NCBI GenBank assembly: GCA_011799875.1
Contig: CM022302.1
Location: forward strand, 200,180,086 to 200,244,085
DNA from: Thinopyrum elongatum
Lineage: Eukaryota; Streptophyta; Magnoliopsida; Poales; Poaceae
Length of the DNA: 64,000 bases
Direction of reading: 5' to 3'
Shown here: piece after piece, positions 45,703-57,665 of the stretch
Layout of the letters: the number at the start of each line of letters is the position of its first letter
Position numbering within the stretch: the first letter of the stretch is position 1
Position numbers and translations under genes: made by a program
Notes under the pieces: generated by a model
Told to the model about the DNA's origin: nothing
Databases searched by the model: none
The model's input: the letters and a program-made list of their open reading frames with translations, nothing else

Positions 45703-47669
45703 GCCTTGTCCCTGGACTCGTTCCAGGCCAAGTCCGCCAGAAGAAAATTATGGTACCCAGACAAGTAACAATTTCACACGGGGGCAGTCAAGTCAGCAAG
45801 GCAGTGAAGCAGCGTTTTCTCAATATGCCGCCTTTATGAACAAAGCCAACAGCAGCATCAAGAAATGATGAACCATATTATCAATATGGGAAATCACCAC
45901 GAACCATACCACCAGCATTCCAAATTGTCTGAACTACAAAAGACACGTCCCCCAACTTTTTCTCACACTATAAACCTCTTGAGGCGATGATTGGCTTCGA
46001 GACATTGAGAGGAAATTAATTATTGCACAATGTTCGGACCGTGAGAAGGTACTTTATGCACCTCATTACCTCATTGGAGCAGCTGCATCATGGTGGAAAA
46101 TTTCCTACACATGCACACCCAATGAAAACAACATCACCTGGGAGGAGTTTAAGGAAAGTTTTCGTGGGCGCACATTCCCATAAGTGTTATGAAAATCAAG
46201 AAAAGGAGTTGATGACCTCAAGCAGAGACATGACGTGACTGAGTAACATAGTCAGTTACTCAATTATCTCGTTATGCCAACGAAGAACTTGATGAAAATA
46301 AAAATGGAAAAATTTCTGGACGGTCTGGCACCCGCCCTTAAATGCCAGCTGGTCGTGCACCACTTCCCATATTTCAAAACGCTTGTGAACAAGCTATTAC
46401 ATTGGAAAATGAGCGCCGCAGCTTGGAGGATTTTTGCAAGCGCAAAAGGACGACTTTAAGACTTCTCATTCTCGCAACAACCGAAACAGAATGATTTTCA
46501 GAAGAATGGGGCTAACAAATCCGCGGCCAAAGTTCCACGCCCAAACAAAAATTTCATGCGGGACAGATTTACGTATCACCCAGCTACTTATTCTTCGCAT
46601 GTGGAGAGGAAGGACACTATGCCAAGCAGTGCCCAAAGCCAAGAACTCGGCCCTCAAGCCGACCAACAGTGGAAGTAATTCAGCCCCCAAGCTAACAACT
46701 TCAACCCCAATAACAATCACAGAAGGGTCACGTGAACCATGTGACCAAGGGAAGCACAGAATGCTCCGGACATCGTACTCGGTACGTTCCCTATCACCAC
46801 AATACCTGCCACGGTTTTGTTTGATTCTGGAGCTTTCACTTTCGTTTCCAAGAAATTTGCTTTGCACATGATTTTCCGATTCTCCCCTTGAAAATTCCAT
46901 GACCATCAAGTCCCCCGGGATTAAGCAAATCGCTCAGAGTTACTGCCAAGGTGTGGTTATTGAGATTGAGGGATTAAAGTTTCGAGCAAACCTCATTGTA
47001 TTGAGAAATAAGGGAATAGATGTTATCCTAGGATGGACTGGTTAACCACCAACAAGGGATTTATCGACTGCTCTCGGCTGTGATTCTCACTCATCATCAC
47101 GGGAAGACAATAAATTACAACAGCTCAAGATAGATCAATATCACTGCAACCAAGATTGAACAAAGTGGATATTTCAGAATTAAGAAAAGTTCCAGTGGTG
47201 TGTGAGTTTCCTGAACATATTTCCCAAGAGCTACCACAGGCATGCACCAGACCGGGAAATAGAGTTCATTATTGAACTGGCACTGGAACCACTCCCATTT
47301 ACAAGAACCCTATAGAATGGCACCCCTCCGGTTGGTAAATTGAAAAAGCAAATAAAATTGCTGACAAAGGATTTATCCGGGCCAGCTCCTCACCTTGGGG
47401 TTCACCAGTATTATTTGCCAAAAAAATGATGGACACTGAGACTATGTATAGACTATCGAGCACTCACATGGTCACCATCAAAAACAAATATCCGATGCCA
47501 CGGATAAATGATTTGTTTGACCAGCTCGCACAAGCCAAGGTTTTCTCCAAAATTGATTTAAGGTCGGGGTATCATCAATTAAAGTACGACAGAAGATATC
47601 CCTAAGACAGCATTCACCTCCAGATACGGATTATATGAATTTACAGTAATGCCGTTTGGACTGACAAAC
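45703..47669 (+). pseudogene. gag-pol: H gag-pol, noisy copy A
   Basis: Aligns with 54793-56805 throughout: gag, zinc knuckle, protease and RT start are recognisable at nucleotide level. The frame is broken by dozens of one- or two-base indels, with no large deletion. It ends where the G3-type LTR begins at 47670, the same insertion point as in the right-hand copy. Confidence 0.8.
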
Positions 47670-48512
47670 TGTCGGGGCCCGACACCTATGGGATCCCAGA
47701 GATCCCTTACGATTCGGCGGGGGGAGAGGTATACGCAAGAGCAGAACCAGTGATCGACGCGGGAGGTTTTTACCCAGGTTCGGGCCGCTGATCAGCGTAA
47801 AACCCTACTCCTGTTCTTGTGTTCTTATTGATGTTCTTGAGCCTAGCCTTCAGGAGCGCTCGCAATGAACAGTGCGTTCAAAAGCAGCTACGCATGCAGA
47901 ATGGGCCAGAATCTCCTCCCCTGTAGCATTTGCCTTGGGCCCCTTTTATTGCTCAAAGGGGTCTCCACAGTGCAAAATGTACATACATTGAGGTGTAAAG
48001 TAGCTACAGGGTATCATACCTACCCTGGCGGATTAGGACAAGCGCATTTAATGCACCGTGAGGTGTCCGTTTAGGTGTCCTCACTTTCTTGGGGATGGAA
48101 AAGGGGGCCATCCCATCAGCACCGCTTAAGCTCTCCTCCACTGGCATGCCGCCACGCATCCATGGAAGGAGCCAGAATGTCAGACTCGTTACTGTGCCGA
48201 AGCGTTGGCACAGTGGCAGAATCTTGCCGGGCGCCGATCCTTGTCGGGCACAACCCTTGCCGGGCCCGGCTTTGCTGGGAACCAGCCTGCCGGCGCCGAG
48301 GCTTGCCGGCTCCACGGCCCATCCCGGCAAGGATCTTGCCGGGGAAGCTGGCCTTCGATTTCCAGCTTTGCTTATCTGCTGATCCTCAGATCTCTGACTT
48401 GATGATTTAAATCGACCTCGAGCTGATCCCGGCAAGGCTTGCCGCGAGGACGGCTACAACTACCCGTGCACAAGTAAGGGGTACTAGTGGCCCAATACTT
48501 AGTACACCGACA
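47670..48512 (-). mobile_element. G3-type 3' LTR, noisy copy A
   Basis: 843 bp against 860 bp for the right-hand copy at 56806-57665. TGTCGG to ACCGACA, followed by the purine tract on minus (GGAGCCCCCGGGCC on plus). Differences are mostly missing single bases. Confidence 0.85.
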
Positions 48513-50369
48513 GGAGCCCCCGGGCCTGGGCCATACACGAGTGCGAGGCGTTGTTGGGCTAGGCCCAAATAGTGCCCGGGCACGCGTGGCAGGGAACTAA
48601 CTGCTCGTAAAAGATCTTGTTTTACTGTGCCCCCCTACGCGCACGGAGCCGCGATGTGGGAAGTGTGCCAAAAAGGCTGCAAAAAGTTTCGCCCCACAAA
48701 AGGCGCATTCATATTGGGGGATAAACAAGGTGGCCCCGCTCCTTCCCCATAAAAAAGAAGTTGTGGAGGCGCAAACCCATTCACCCCCCTCTTCTTCCAA
48801 TCTGGCCATCGCCATCGCCTTCCTCTGCCGAGCTCAGAGCGAAACCTCTTTCCCTTCCGCTCGCCGCTCCCGCGCCTCGTTCCTTCCTCCGGCTTCCACC
48901 TCCACGTCGCCATGCCCCCAAGGCCAGCAAAGGAAGGGCACGGACAAGGACCGAAGCTGAAGTTCCGGAAAGCGAGCTGGTGAAGATGCGGAAGAGGCTC
49001 GTCATCTTCCCTCCGACGCTCGACGCCGAAACCTTGAAGGGACGATACCAATGCTGTGGGCGAAGGGAACACAAGCTCACCACCGCCACACGCGTAATCC
49101 CAGGTGCTAATTCAAAGGCGGATCGGACAGATACCCCTTCTTCACTGCGTACTTTTTATTGCGGGCTCTGTCCACCTTTTCCGACTTCTTCAATGACATC
49201 ATGTATACATACGGCTTCCGCCTTCTTGACTTCACGCCAATGCCGTATTTTGCATGTCGATCTTTGCCCATCTTTGTGAAATTTCGCCGGCGTGATCCCC
49301 AATTCTGCTCTTTCCGCCACTATTTCTCATCCTCGAATCCAAAAAGGAGAGGCTCTCTCTGGTCTATTGCTTGGATTCCAAGGGCCTGACACAGAATATA
49401 CCCAGATGGAGTTTACCGCGAAAAATGGGACGAGTGGCGGGCCGAATGTGCTGGATCCAGGAAGCAGATCCTCATCCTTTTGCCATCCCCGGCGACAGAA
49501 GGTGGTCCGCGGCAAGATTGGGGCGATCTCGCCAGCAGAAGACGAAAGCTCACAATCGCCACTACCAAATCCTCCGCTTGAAGGCTGCCGGGCTGACAAT
49601 GGAGATGATCCTCTCGACTTCCTCCGCCGCCGCATCGCCCCTCTGCAGAATAGGGGGAGGCCAGCCTGGGAGTATAAGAACGCAGCGGATGTCATGAGGC
49701 TCGCCCCGGGCTGAACAACAACTTGACTGTTATGCGCTTGGCGCTCTCCGCCAGAAGTTATTCCAGCGCGAAGACAAGCACCGGCTGCCGGCAAGGATCG
49801 TCCCTTGTGCAACAACTCTGCACTGGGGTCGATCATTGCCTCTGCCGATGTTCAACGCCCACGGCCTGACCCACCTGGGTCGAGCCAGCAAGGAAGAAGC
49901 ACAAAATTCTTCGACAATCTGACGGAGACCTGTCCGGCAAGAGTCAGATCTTATTCGCGCCACCACAGATCAGGAGGTAGCATACATTGCTACCAGAGTG
50001 AGGAAGCGAATCTTGCCCGCCAGGCCAGCAGCGTGGGCTTCACAGAGTGGAAGCCAGCGATGCAGAGGTGGTGGTGGAGGCAAAACCTGCCGAGAGCAAG
50101 GTGCCGGGAAGAAGGCGGCCAGTTGCCGAAAGCTCATGCGGCGACACACGGCCGAGGAGGAGGCGCAAGAAGACCCTTGCCCCCGAAGAAACAAACGTGT
50201 CCTTCGAAAAGCCGCATCGGGCGTCCCGGCAAGCCAGCCTACATCGACGGCGATCCCCCGCAAGAAAGTGGCCGGCAAGACCGGACCGCGGCAAGGGTCC
50301 GTCAACACGCCCCGCGGCGCGCGAGACCCACACTAGCGCCACCGCCGGAGCGGCGGGAGGGTCTCGCGC
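48513..50369 (+). pseudogene. G3 accessory-gene exon 1 and leader, noisy copy A
   Basis: Leader, ATG (48912) and most of exon 1 aligned to 57666-59572. Frame lost within the first codons through single-base deletions (GCC GCC AAG reads as GCCCCAAG-like sequence). It breaks off at 50369, inside exon 1, and joins directly to H gag sequence. Confidence 0.8.
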
Positions 50370-52214
50370 CTCAATGATGCCGCCTTTATAACAAAGCCAA
50401 CAGCAGCATCAAGAAAGATGAACCATATTATCAATATGGGAAATCACCACGAACCATACCACCAGCATTCCAAATTGTCTGAACTACAAAAGACACGTCC
50501 CCAACTTTTTCTCACACTAATAAAACCTCTTGAGCGCGATGATTGGCTTCGAGACATTGAGAGGAAATTAATTTAGCACAATGTTCGGACCGTGAGAAGG
50601 TACTTTAATGCACCTCATTACCTCATTGGAGCAGTGCATCATGGTGGAAAATTTCCTACACATGCACCCCAATGAAAACAACATCACCCTGGGAGGAGTT
50701 TAAGGAAGTTTTCGTGGGGCGCACATCCCATAAGTGTTATGAAAATCAAGAAAAGGAGTTTGATGACCTCAAGCAGAGACATGACGTGACTGAGTACACA
50801 TGTCAGTTTACTCAATTATCCGTTATGCCAACGAAGAACATATGACTGAAAATAAAAAGATGGAAAAATTTCTGGACGGTCTGGCACCCGCCCTTAAATG
50901 CCAGCTGGTCGTGCACACTTCCCATATTTCAAAACGCTTGTGAAAAGCTATTACATTGGAAAATGAGCGCCGCAGCTTGGAGGATTTTTGCAAGCGCAAA
51001 AGGCGACAAGACTTCTCATTCTCGCACAACCGAAACAGAATGATTTTCAGAAGAATGGGGCTAACAAATCCGCGGCCAAAGTTCCACGCCCAAACAAAAT
51101 TTCATGCGGGACAGATTTTACGTATCACCCAGCTACTTATTCTTCGCATGTGGAGAGGAAGGACACTATGCCAAGCAGTGCCCAAAGCCAAGAACTCGGC
51201 CCCTCAAGCCGACACAAAGTGGAAGTAATTCAGCCCCCAAGCTACAACTTCAACCCCAAAACAATCACAGAGGGTCACGTGAACCATGTGACCAAGGGAA
51301 GCACAGAATGCTCCGACATCGTACTCGGTACGTTCCCTATCACCACAATACCTGCCACGGTTTTGTTTGATCTGGAGCTTTCACTCGTTCGTTTCCAAGA
51401 AATTTGCTTTGCACCATGATTTTCCGATTCTCCCCTTGAAAATTCCATGACCATCAAGTCCCCGGGATTAAGCAAATCGCTCAGAGTTACTGCCAAGGTG
51501 TGGTTATTGAGATTGAGGGATTAAAGTTTCGAGCAAACCTCATTGTATTGGAGAAATAAGGGAATAGATGTTATCCTGAGATGGACTGGTTAACCACCAA
51601 CAAGGGATTTATCGACTGCTCTCGGACTGTGATTCTCACTCATCATCACGGGAAGACAATAAAAAATTACAGCTCAAGATAGATCAATATCACTGCAACC
51701 AAGATTGAACAAAGTGATATTTCAGAATTAAGAAAAGTTCCAGTGGTGTGTGAGTTTCCTGACATATTTCCCAAGAGCTACCAAGGCATGCACCAGACCG
51801 GGAAATAGAGTTCATTATTGAACTGGCACTGGAACCACTCCCATTTACAAGAACCCTATAGAATGGCACCCCTCCGGTTGGTAAATTGAAAAAGCAAATA
51901 AAATTGCTGACAAAGGATTTATCCGGCCAGCTCCTCACCTTGGGGTTCACCAGTATTATTTGCCAAAAAAATGATGACACTGAGAACTATGTATAGACTA
52001 TCGAGCACTCACATGGTCACCATCAAAAACAAATATCCGATGCCACGGATAAATGATTTGTTTGACCAGCTCGCACAAGCCAAGGTTTTCTCCAAAATTG
52101 ATTTAAGGTCGGGGTATCATCAATTAAAGTACGACAGAAGATATCCCTAAGACAGCATTCACCTCCAGATACGGATTATATGAATTTACAGTAATGCCGT
52201 TTGGACTGACAAAC
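50370..52214 (+). pseudogene. gag-pol: H gag-pol, noisy copy B
   Basis: Third representation of the H gag-pol segment, beginning at the equivalent of 54908 and running to the G3 insertion point. It shares several deviations with copy A against 54793-56805 (for example ACTCACATGG for ACTCAACATGG) and adds its own indels. Confidence 0.78.
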
Positions 52215-52442
52215 TGTCGGGGCCGACACCTATGGGATCCCAGAGATCCCTTTACGATTCGGCGGGGGGAGAGGTATACGCAAGAGCAGAACCAGTGATC
52301 GACGCGGGAGGTTTTTACCCAGGTTCGGGCCGCTGATCAGCGTAAAACCCTACTCCTTTCTTGTGTTCTTATTGATGTTCTTGAGCCTAGCCTTCAGAGC
52401 GCTCCAATGAACGTGCGTTCAAAAGCAGCTACGCAATCGCAG
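52215..52442 (-). mobile_element. fragment of G3-type LTR, noisy copy B
   Basis: First ~228 bp of the LTR as far as the AGCAGCTACGCA sequence, then an abrupt change into H LTR sequence at 52443. Contains the CGCTGATCAGCG palindrome of the U5 module. Confidence 0.8.
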
Positions 52443-53514
52443 ATTATTATGTACTGAATATTCCTTGGGATGATGTTACCTTCATGAGCTACTTGAATTT
52501 GAATGACGAAATATAAGCCCTTTATGTGATGTCGCTCAGACGTCCGACTGTGGCATTCTTGTTATTTATTTTTGATATAAGCCCTTTATGTGATGTCGCT
52601 CAGACGTCCGACTGTGGCATTCTTGTTATCTACTTTTGATATAAGCCCTTTATGTGATGTCGCTCAGACGTCCGACTGTGGCATTCTTGTTATTTACTTT
52701 TGATATAAGCCCTTTATGTGATGTCGCTTAGACGTCCGACTGTGGCACGTACTGCCATGTGCTTTTCAATATAAGCCCTTTATGTGGTGTCGCCCTGACG
52801 CCCGACTGCGGCATGTTAATTTATTTTTACCTTCGAGGTGTCGCTTCAGACACCCGATCGGTCTTCGGCTATTTTATGGGGATTTCAGGAGAACTACCGC
52901 CTGACTTCCTCCTTATTTATCTTGCAGTGCAAATTTATTACCTGAGTGTGCATTACTAACCTGCTCATGCGCATCATGTTTGCATTTGTTATATCTTATG
53001 TCCAAACTGTCTTGCGAGTACATTCAAAGTACTCACCTGGCTTGTTGATTTGGCCAGATGTTGACGAAGGCGATCTTATGGATGAAGAGTACGATAGCGA
53101 GTCCGACACCTAGAGGAGTCCCAGTCAGTCCCTTGCGATCCTGGAGTTGGTCACCTGTATTATATACGCTTCCGCTACCTCAATAAGCATCATCGAGTCT
53201 CACTCCGACGCTTGATGAGTTGTTAGATTTTAGAGTCATGTCACCCACTTCACTGTGACATATCCACCACCACTTTTATTACGAGTTAGTAGTTATGCCA
53301 CCATACCCTTGTGTTATATCCGCCTTTATGTGTAATATTGACGTGCTTGTAATAAATTGTTGAGCAGCCTCAGCTCAACCCTGTAAAATATTTAATACTT
53401 CTGGATTTCTGTATCAAGGATTCGTCTACCAGTAAGGAGGATTTTTTTTCTATACTGGTCTGACGAAAGGGTCGATTTTTCAATAAATGTTTTATTGGAA
53501 AATCAGTCTTGACA
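52443..53514 (+). mobile_element. 3' portion of H 5' LTR, clean copy
   Basis: Begins at the equivalent of 43321 and includes five minisatellite units (about 52510-52860). The LTR ends TCTTGACA at 53514. If 43321-52442 is artefactual, this joins 43320 directly and gives an LTR of about 4.07 kb. Not a separate element. Confidence 0.78.
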
Positions 53515-53518
53515 ACCT

Positions 53519-53681
53519 TGGTATCAGAGCCAGGCTGATTGTAGGAAGCCACTAGGTGCGATCGCTAATCGGTTATTAGCGTAATAGGTGCTATTTTAAC
53601 ATTTTGCAAATTGTGGCAATTTTCTGTTAGTCATCATAAATTTATGATTTGACTATCTGGAATTTTTGTCTACTTTTGTAG
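53519..53681 (+). other. primer-binding site and leader of H
   Basis: TGGTATCAGAGCCAGG begins at 53519, four bases after the LTR end. It is the standard initiator-Met tRNA primer site of chromoviruses. A short untranslated leader follows to the ORF0 ATG at 53682. Confidence 0.9.
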
Positions 53682-54464
53682 ATGGCTGGCAGCGACTGTG
53701 AGTCACGGGTGTTCCCCAATGTACCTGAGGGGTTTATCAAGCTTCTCGCCTCCATCGCCAAGGTCGCGATCGGGCCATCGACTCGTCCAGAGTTCACACT
53801 CTACCAGCACAAGCTCAACGATAGCATGTCTATGCACCAGGCCGCGGTGCAATTCAAGGGAGGACATTCTGAGTCACGCCGCTTCCGATGCGTTGGGAGG
53901 GCCATGCCTACGGAGAGGCATGCCATGCAGATGGCTGCCCGTGAGGCAATAGCTCGTCTCCGGGATGCGCTTCCTTCGATGAAGGCTCGTCGCTACCGCT
54001 ACCTCCCATGCCACGTGCCATACACTTGTCACTATGCCTTCGCCTGCACTAGGGGAGAGAGAGATGAGGCTATTGAGATGCTTGTTGAGTACCTCAAAGC
54101 TCTTGAGGCAGCTTTTGACAACCTCGTGGACGACTTTGTGGCTGCCCGTATGGACTTAGTTCAGGGCTGTACCGCCAACAGGAGGGAACTCCTCCATACA
54201 GCGCCACCACTGTCATACATCTCGTCCTCATCATCCTATGCACCTGCCATCTTAGCCACCGCTCGCCGCCTGCCTACCACTGAGGAGTTTGACCAAGTCA
54301 TTGCTCCTACTCCAATTTGTGCCGCACCACCTGCCACACCCGCACCAGCTCCACAACCCAGTGCTCCGCGCCTAGAGCGTATTAGTGAGGAGGAGGTTGA
54401 ATCTCCAGCATCACTAGGACTTACACTTGGCAGGCCGAGGGAAGTTTTTGCCATCTCCGACTGA
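53682..54464 (+). CDS. H ORF0, small protein upstream of gag
   Basis: An intact frame of 260 codons starting at the first ATG after the primer site. The predicted protein has no zinc knuckle, protease or other domain I recognise. Its N-terminal half contains a basic segment (MKARRYRYLP) and its centre helix-prone runs (ERDEAIEMLVEYLKALEAAF). The C-terminal quarter is Pro/Ala-rich (PTPICAAPPATPAPAPQPS) and acidic. A 330-bp gap without a frame separates it from gag (54793). Rice RIRE3 and RIRE8, related long-LTR gypsy elements, are known to carry an extra 'orf0' upstream of gag, which fits this placement. Function unknown. Its integrity while other elements are riddled with stops suggests H is young. 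Confidence 0.72.
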   Translation: MAGSDCESRVFPNVPEGFIKLLASIAKVAIGPSTRPEFTLYQHKLNDSMSMHQAAVQFKGGHSESRRFRCVGRAMPTERHAMQMAAREAIARLRDALPSMKARRYRYLPCHVPYTCHYAFACTRGERDEAIEMLVEYLKALEAAFDNLVDDFVAARMDLVQGCTANRRELLHTAPPLSYISSSSSYAPAILATARRLPTTEEFDQVIAPTPICAAPPATPAPAPQPSAPRLERISEEEVESPASLGLTLGRPREVFAISD

Positions 54465-54792
54465 GTGCGCCGAGCATGCCGTGTGATATACCAGCTTGTA
54501 TGATATGTTTATATGTATATAGGCTTGGTGAGTAGTTTGTGTGCGCATCATGTAGGAGCTCGGAGAAGTGCACTAGCCTAAATAACATGTCAGGAATGTG
54601 TACGCACATCCTGAGTGATGTATTGTATAATTACGGCTTGCTTGTAAGATTTGTACTGAGCGGTCCTTCTCCATGCGCAATCAAGTTTTTCTTGAAAAAT
54701 CTTGGAGTTGTTAAATCTCTGCCTTTGCAAAATTATTTATTTTTGCTACTCAGTTTTTCTCATGAGTTCTGCCAAAATACCCCAGAGTGGAA

Positions 54793-56805
54793 ATGCCTTG
54801 TCCCTGGACTCGTTCCATGCCAAGTCCGCCAGAAGAAAATTATGGTACCCAGACAAGTAACAATTTCACACAGGGGCAGTCAAGTCAGCAAGGCAGTGAA
54901 GCAGCGTTTTCTCAAGTATGCCGCCTTTATGAACAAAGCCAACAGCAGCATCAAGAAATGATGAACCATATTATCAATATGGGAAATCACCACGAACCAT
55001 ACCACCAGCATTCCAAATTGTCTGAACTACAAAAGACACGTCCCCCAACTTTTTCTCACACTAATAAACCTCTTGAGGCCGATGATTGGCTTCGAGACAT
55101 TGAGAGGAAATTAATTATTGCACAATGTTCGGACCGTGAGAAGGTACTTTATGCACCTCATTACCTCATTGGAGCAGCTGCATCATGGTGGGAAAATTTC
55201 CTACACATGCACCCCAATGAAAACAACATCACCTGGGAGGAGTTTAAGGAAAGTTTTCGTGGGGCGCACATTCCCATAAGTGTTATGAAAATCAAGAAAA
55301 GGGAGTTTGATGACCTCAAGCAGAGAAACATGACAGTGACTGAGTACAATAGTCAGTTTACTCAATTATCTCGTTATGCCAACGAAGAACATATGACTGA
55401 AAATAAAAAGATGGAAAAATTTCTGGACGGTCTGGCACCCGCCCTTAAATGCCAGCTGGTCGTGCACACCTTCCCATATTTCAAAACGCTTGTGGACAAA
55501 GCTATTACATTGGAAAATGAGCGCCGCAGCTTGGAGGATTTTTGCAAGCGCAAAAGGGACAAGACTTCTCATTCTCGCAACAACCGAAACAAGAATGATT
55601 TTCAGAAGAATGGGGCTAACAAATCCGCGGCCAAAGTTCCACGCCCAAACAAAAAATTTCATGCAAGGGACAAGGATTTTACGTATCACCCAGGCATTAC
55701 TTGCTTCGCATGTGGAGAGGAAGGACACTATGCCAAGCAGTGCCCAAAGCCAAGAAACTCGGCCCTCAAGCCGAACAACAGTGGAAGTAATTCAGCCCCC
55801 AAGCGTAACAACTTCAACCCCAATAACAATCACAAGAAGGGTCACGTGAACCATGTGACCAAGGAGGAAGCACAGAATGCTCCGGACATCGTACTCGGTA
55901 CGTTCCCTATCAACACAATACCTGCCACGGTTTTGTTTGATTCTGGAGCTTCTCACTCGTTCGTTTCCAAGAAATTTGCTTTGCAACATGATTTTCCGAT
56001 TCTCCCCTTGGAAAATTCCATGACCATCAAGTCCCCCGGGATTAAGCAAATCGCTCAGAGTTACTGCCAAGGTGTGGTTATTGAGATTGAGGGATTAAAG
56101 TTTCGAGCAAACCTCATTGTATTGGAGAATAAGGGAATAGATGTTATCCTAGGAATGGACTGGTTAACCACCAACAAGGGATTTATCGACTGCTTCAATC
56201 GGACTGTGATTCTCACTCATCATCACGGGAAGACAATAAAAATTACAGCTCAAGATAGATCAATATCACTGCAACCAAGATTGAACAAAGTGGATATTTC
56301 AGAATTAAGAAAAGTTCCAGTGGTGTGTGAGTTTCCTGACATATTTCCCGAAGAGCTACCAGGCATGCCACCAGACCGGGAAATAGAGTTCATTATTGAA
56401 CTGGCACCTGGAACCACTCCCATTTACAAGAAACCCTATAGAATGGCACCCTCCGAGTTGGTAGAATTGAAAAAGCAAATAAAAGAATTGCTGGACAAAG
56501 GATTTATCCGGGCCAGCTCCTCACCTTGGGGTTCACCAGTATTATTTGCCAAGAAAAATGATGGGACACTGAGACTATGTATAGACTATCGAGCACTCAA
56601 CATGGTCACCATCAAAAACAAATATCCGATGCCACGGATAAATGATTTGTTTGACCAGCTCGCACAAGCCAAGGTTTTCTCCAAAATTGATTTAAGGTCG
56701 GGGTATCATCAATTAAAAGTACGGACAGAAGATATCCCTAAGACAGCATTCACCTCCAGATACGGATTATATGAATTTACAGTAATGCCGTTTGGACTGA
56801 CAAAC
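54793..56805 (+). CDS. gag-pol: H gag-protease-RT polyprotein, interrupted by G3
   Basis: Single open frame from ATG 54793 to the G3 insertion at 56806. Gag core at residues ~50-230 ([30 protein letters not shown]). A Lys/Asn-rich linker leads to the CCHC knuckle [14 protein letters not shown] near residue 304. Protease motif [12 protein letters not shown] has its Asp near residue 383, followed by [11 protein letters not shown] begins around residue 570 with [32 protein letters not shown] and [11 protein letters not shown], and is cut after TVMPFGLTN at residue 671. YADD, RNase H, integrase and any chromodomain would lie beyond G3, outside the window. The gene has no internal stop, unlike C1 and G2. 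The gag/RT type indicates a chromovirus of the Tekay/Del or RIRE3 type. Confidence 0.92.
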
Positions 56806-57665
56806 TGTCGGGGCACGACACCTATGGGATCCCGAGAGATCCCTTTACGATTCGGCGGGGGGAGAGGTATACGCAAAGAGCAGAACCAGTGATCGACGCG
56901 GGAGGTTTTTACCCAGGTTCGGGCCGCTGATCAGCGTAAAACCCTACTCCTGCTTTGTGTTCTTATTGATGTTCTTGAGCCTAGCCTTCAGGAGCGCTCG
57001 CAATGAACAGTGCGTTCAAAGAGCAGCTACGCATGCAGAATGGGCCAGAAGTTCTCCTCCCCTGTAGCAGTTGCCTTGGGCCTCCTTTTATATGCTCAAA
57101 GGGGTCTCCACAGTGGCAAAATGTACATACATTGAGGTGTAAAGTAGCTACAGGGTATCATACCTAACCCCTGGCGGATTAGGACAAGCGCATTTAATGC
57201 ACCGTGAGGTGTCCGTTTAGGTGTCCTCACTTTCTTGGGGATGGAAAAGGGGGCCATCCCATCAGCACCGCTTAAGCTCTCCTCCACTGGCATGCCGCCA
57301 CGCATCCATGGAAGGAGCCAGAATGTCAGACTCGTTACTGTGCCGAAGCGGTGGCACAGTGGCAGAATCTTGCCGGGCGCCGATCCTTGTCGGGCACCAA
57401 CCCTTGCCGGGCGCCGAGCTTTGCTGGGAACCAAGCCTTGCCGGGCGCCGAGGCTTGCCGGGCTCCACGGGCCATCCCGGCAAGGATCTTGCCGGGGAAG
57501 CTGGCCTTCGATTTCCAGCTTTGCTTATCTGCTGATCCTCAGATCTCTGACTTGATGATTTAAATCGACCTCGAGCTGATCCCGGCAAGGCTTGCCGCGA
57601 GGACGGCTACAACTACCCGTGCACAAGTAAGGGGTACTAGTGGCCCAATACTTAGTACACCGACA
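56806..57665 (-). mobile_element. 3' LTR of G3
   Basis: 860 bp, TGTCGGGG to CACCGACA on plus, with the purine tract GGCCCGGGGGCTCC on minus abutting it. TATA box CATATAAAAGG on minus (57083-57093). U5 module at 56907-56953 centred on the perfect palindrome CGCTGATCAGCG (56925-56936) between GGGTTTTA and ACCTGGGTAAA (minus sense). 57361-57500 is an imperfect array of CTTGCCGGGCGCCGA units (about 20-23 bp) in the presumed U3. Confidence 0.92.

Larger units (their letters stand above)
43321..52442. other. noisy duplicate of H/G3 sequence, probable misassembly
   Basis: 43321-50369 aligns with 52443 to about 59572, and 50370-52442 aligns again with about 54908-57030. Differences are mainly single-base deletions or insertions every few tens of bases, with few substitutions, and destroy every frame that is open in the right-hand copy. 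Junctions at 50369/50370 and 52442/52443 do not correspond to any element end. Many small errors are shared between the first two copies. This pattern suits uncorrected long-read sequence stitched into a contig better than mutation of a genuine repeat. Confidence 0.75.

Noticed and set aside
43321..52442. Interpreting copies A and B as ancient tandem duplications of H/G3
   Set aside because: Old copies would differ mainly by substitutions, especially C-to-T; here single-base indels dominate and junctions ignore element ends.
53519..53531. TGGTATCAGAGCC as a possible tRNA gene fragment
   Set aside because: It is the reverse-transcription primer site, at the expected distance after the LTR end; no cloverleaf surrounds it.
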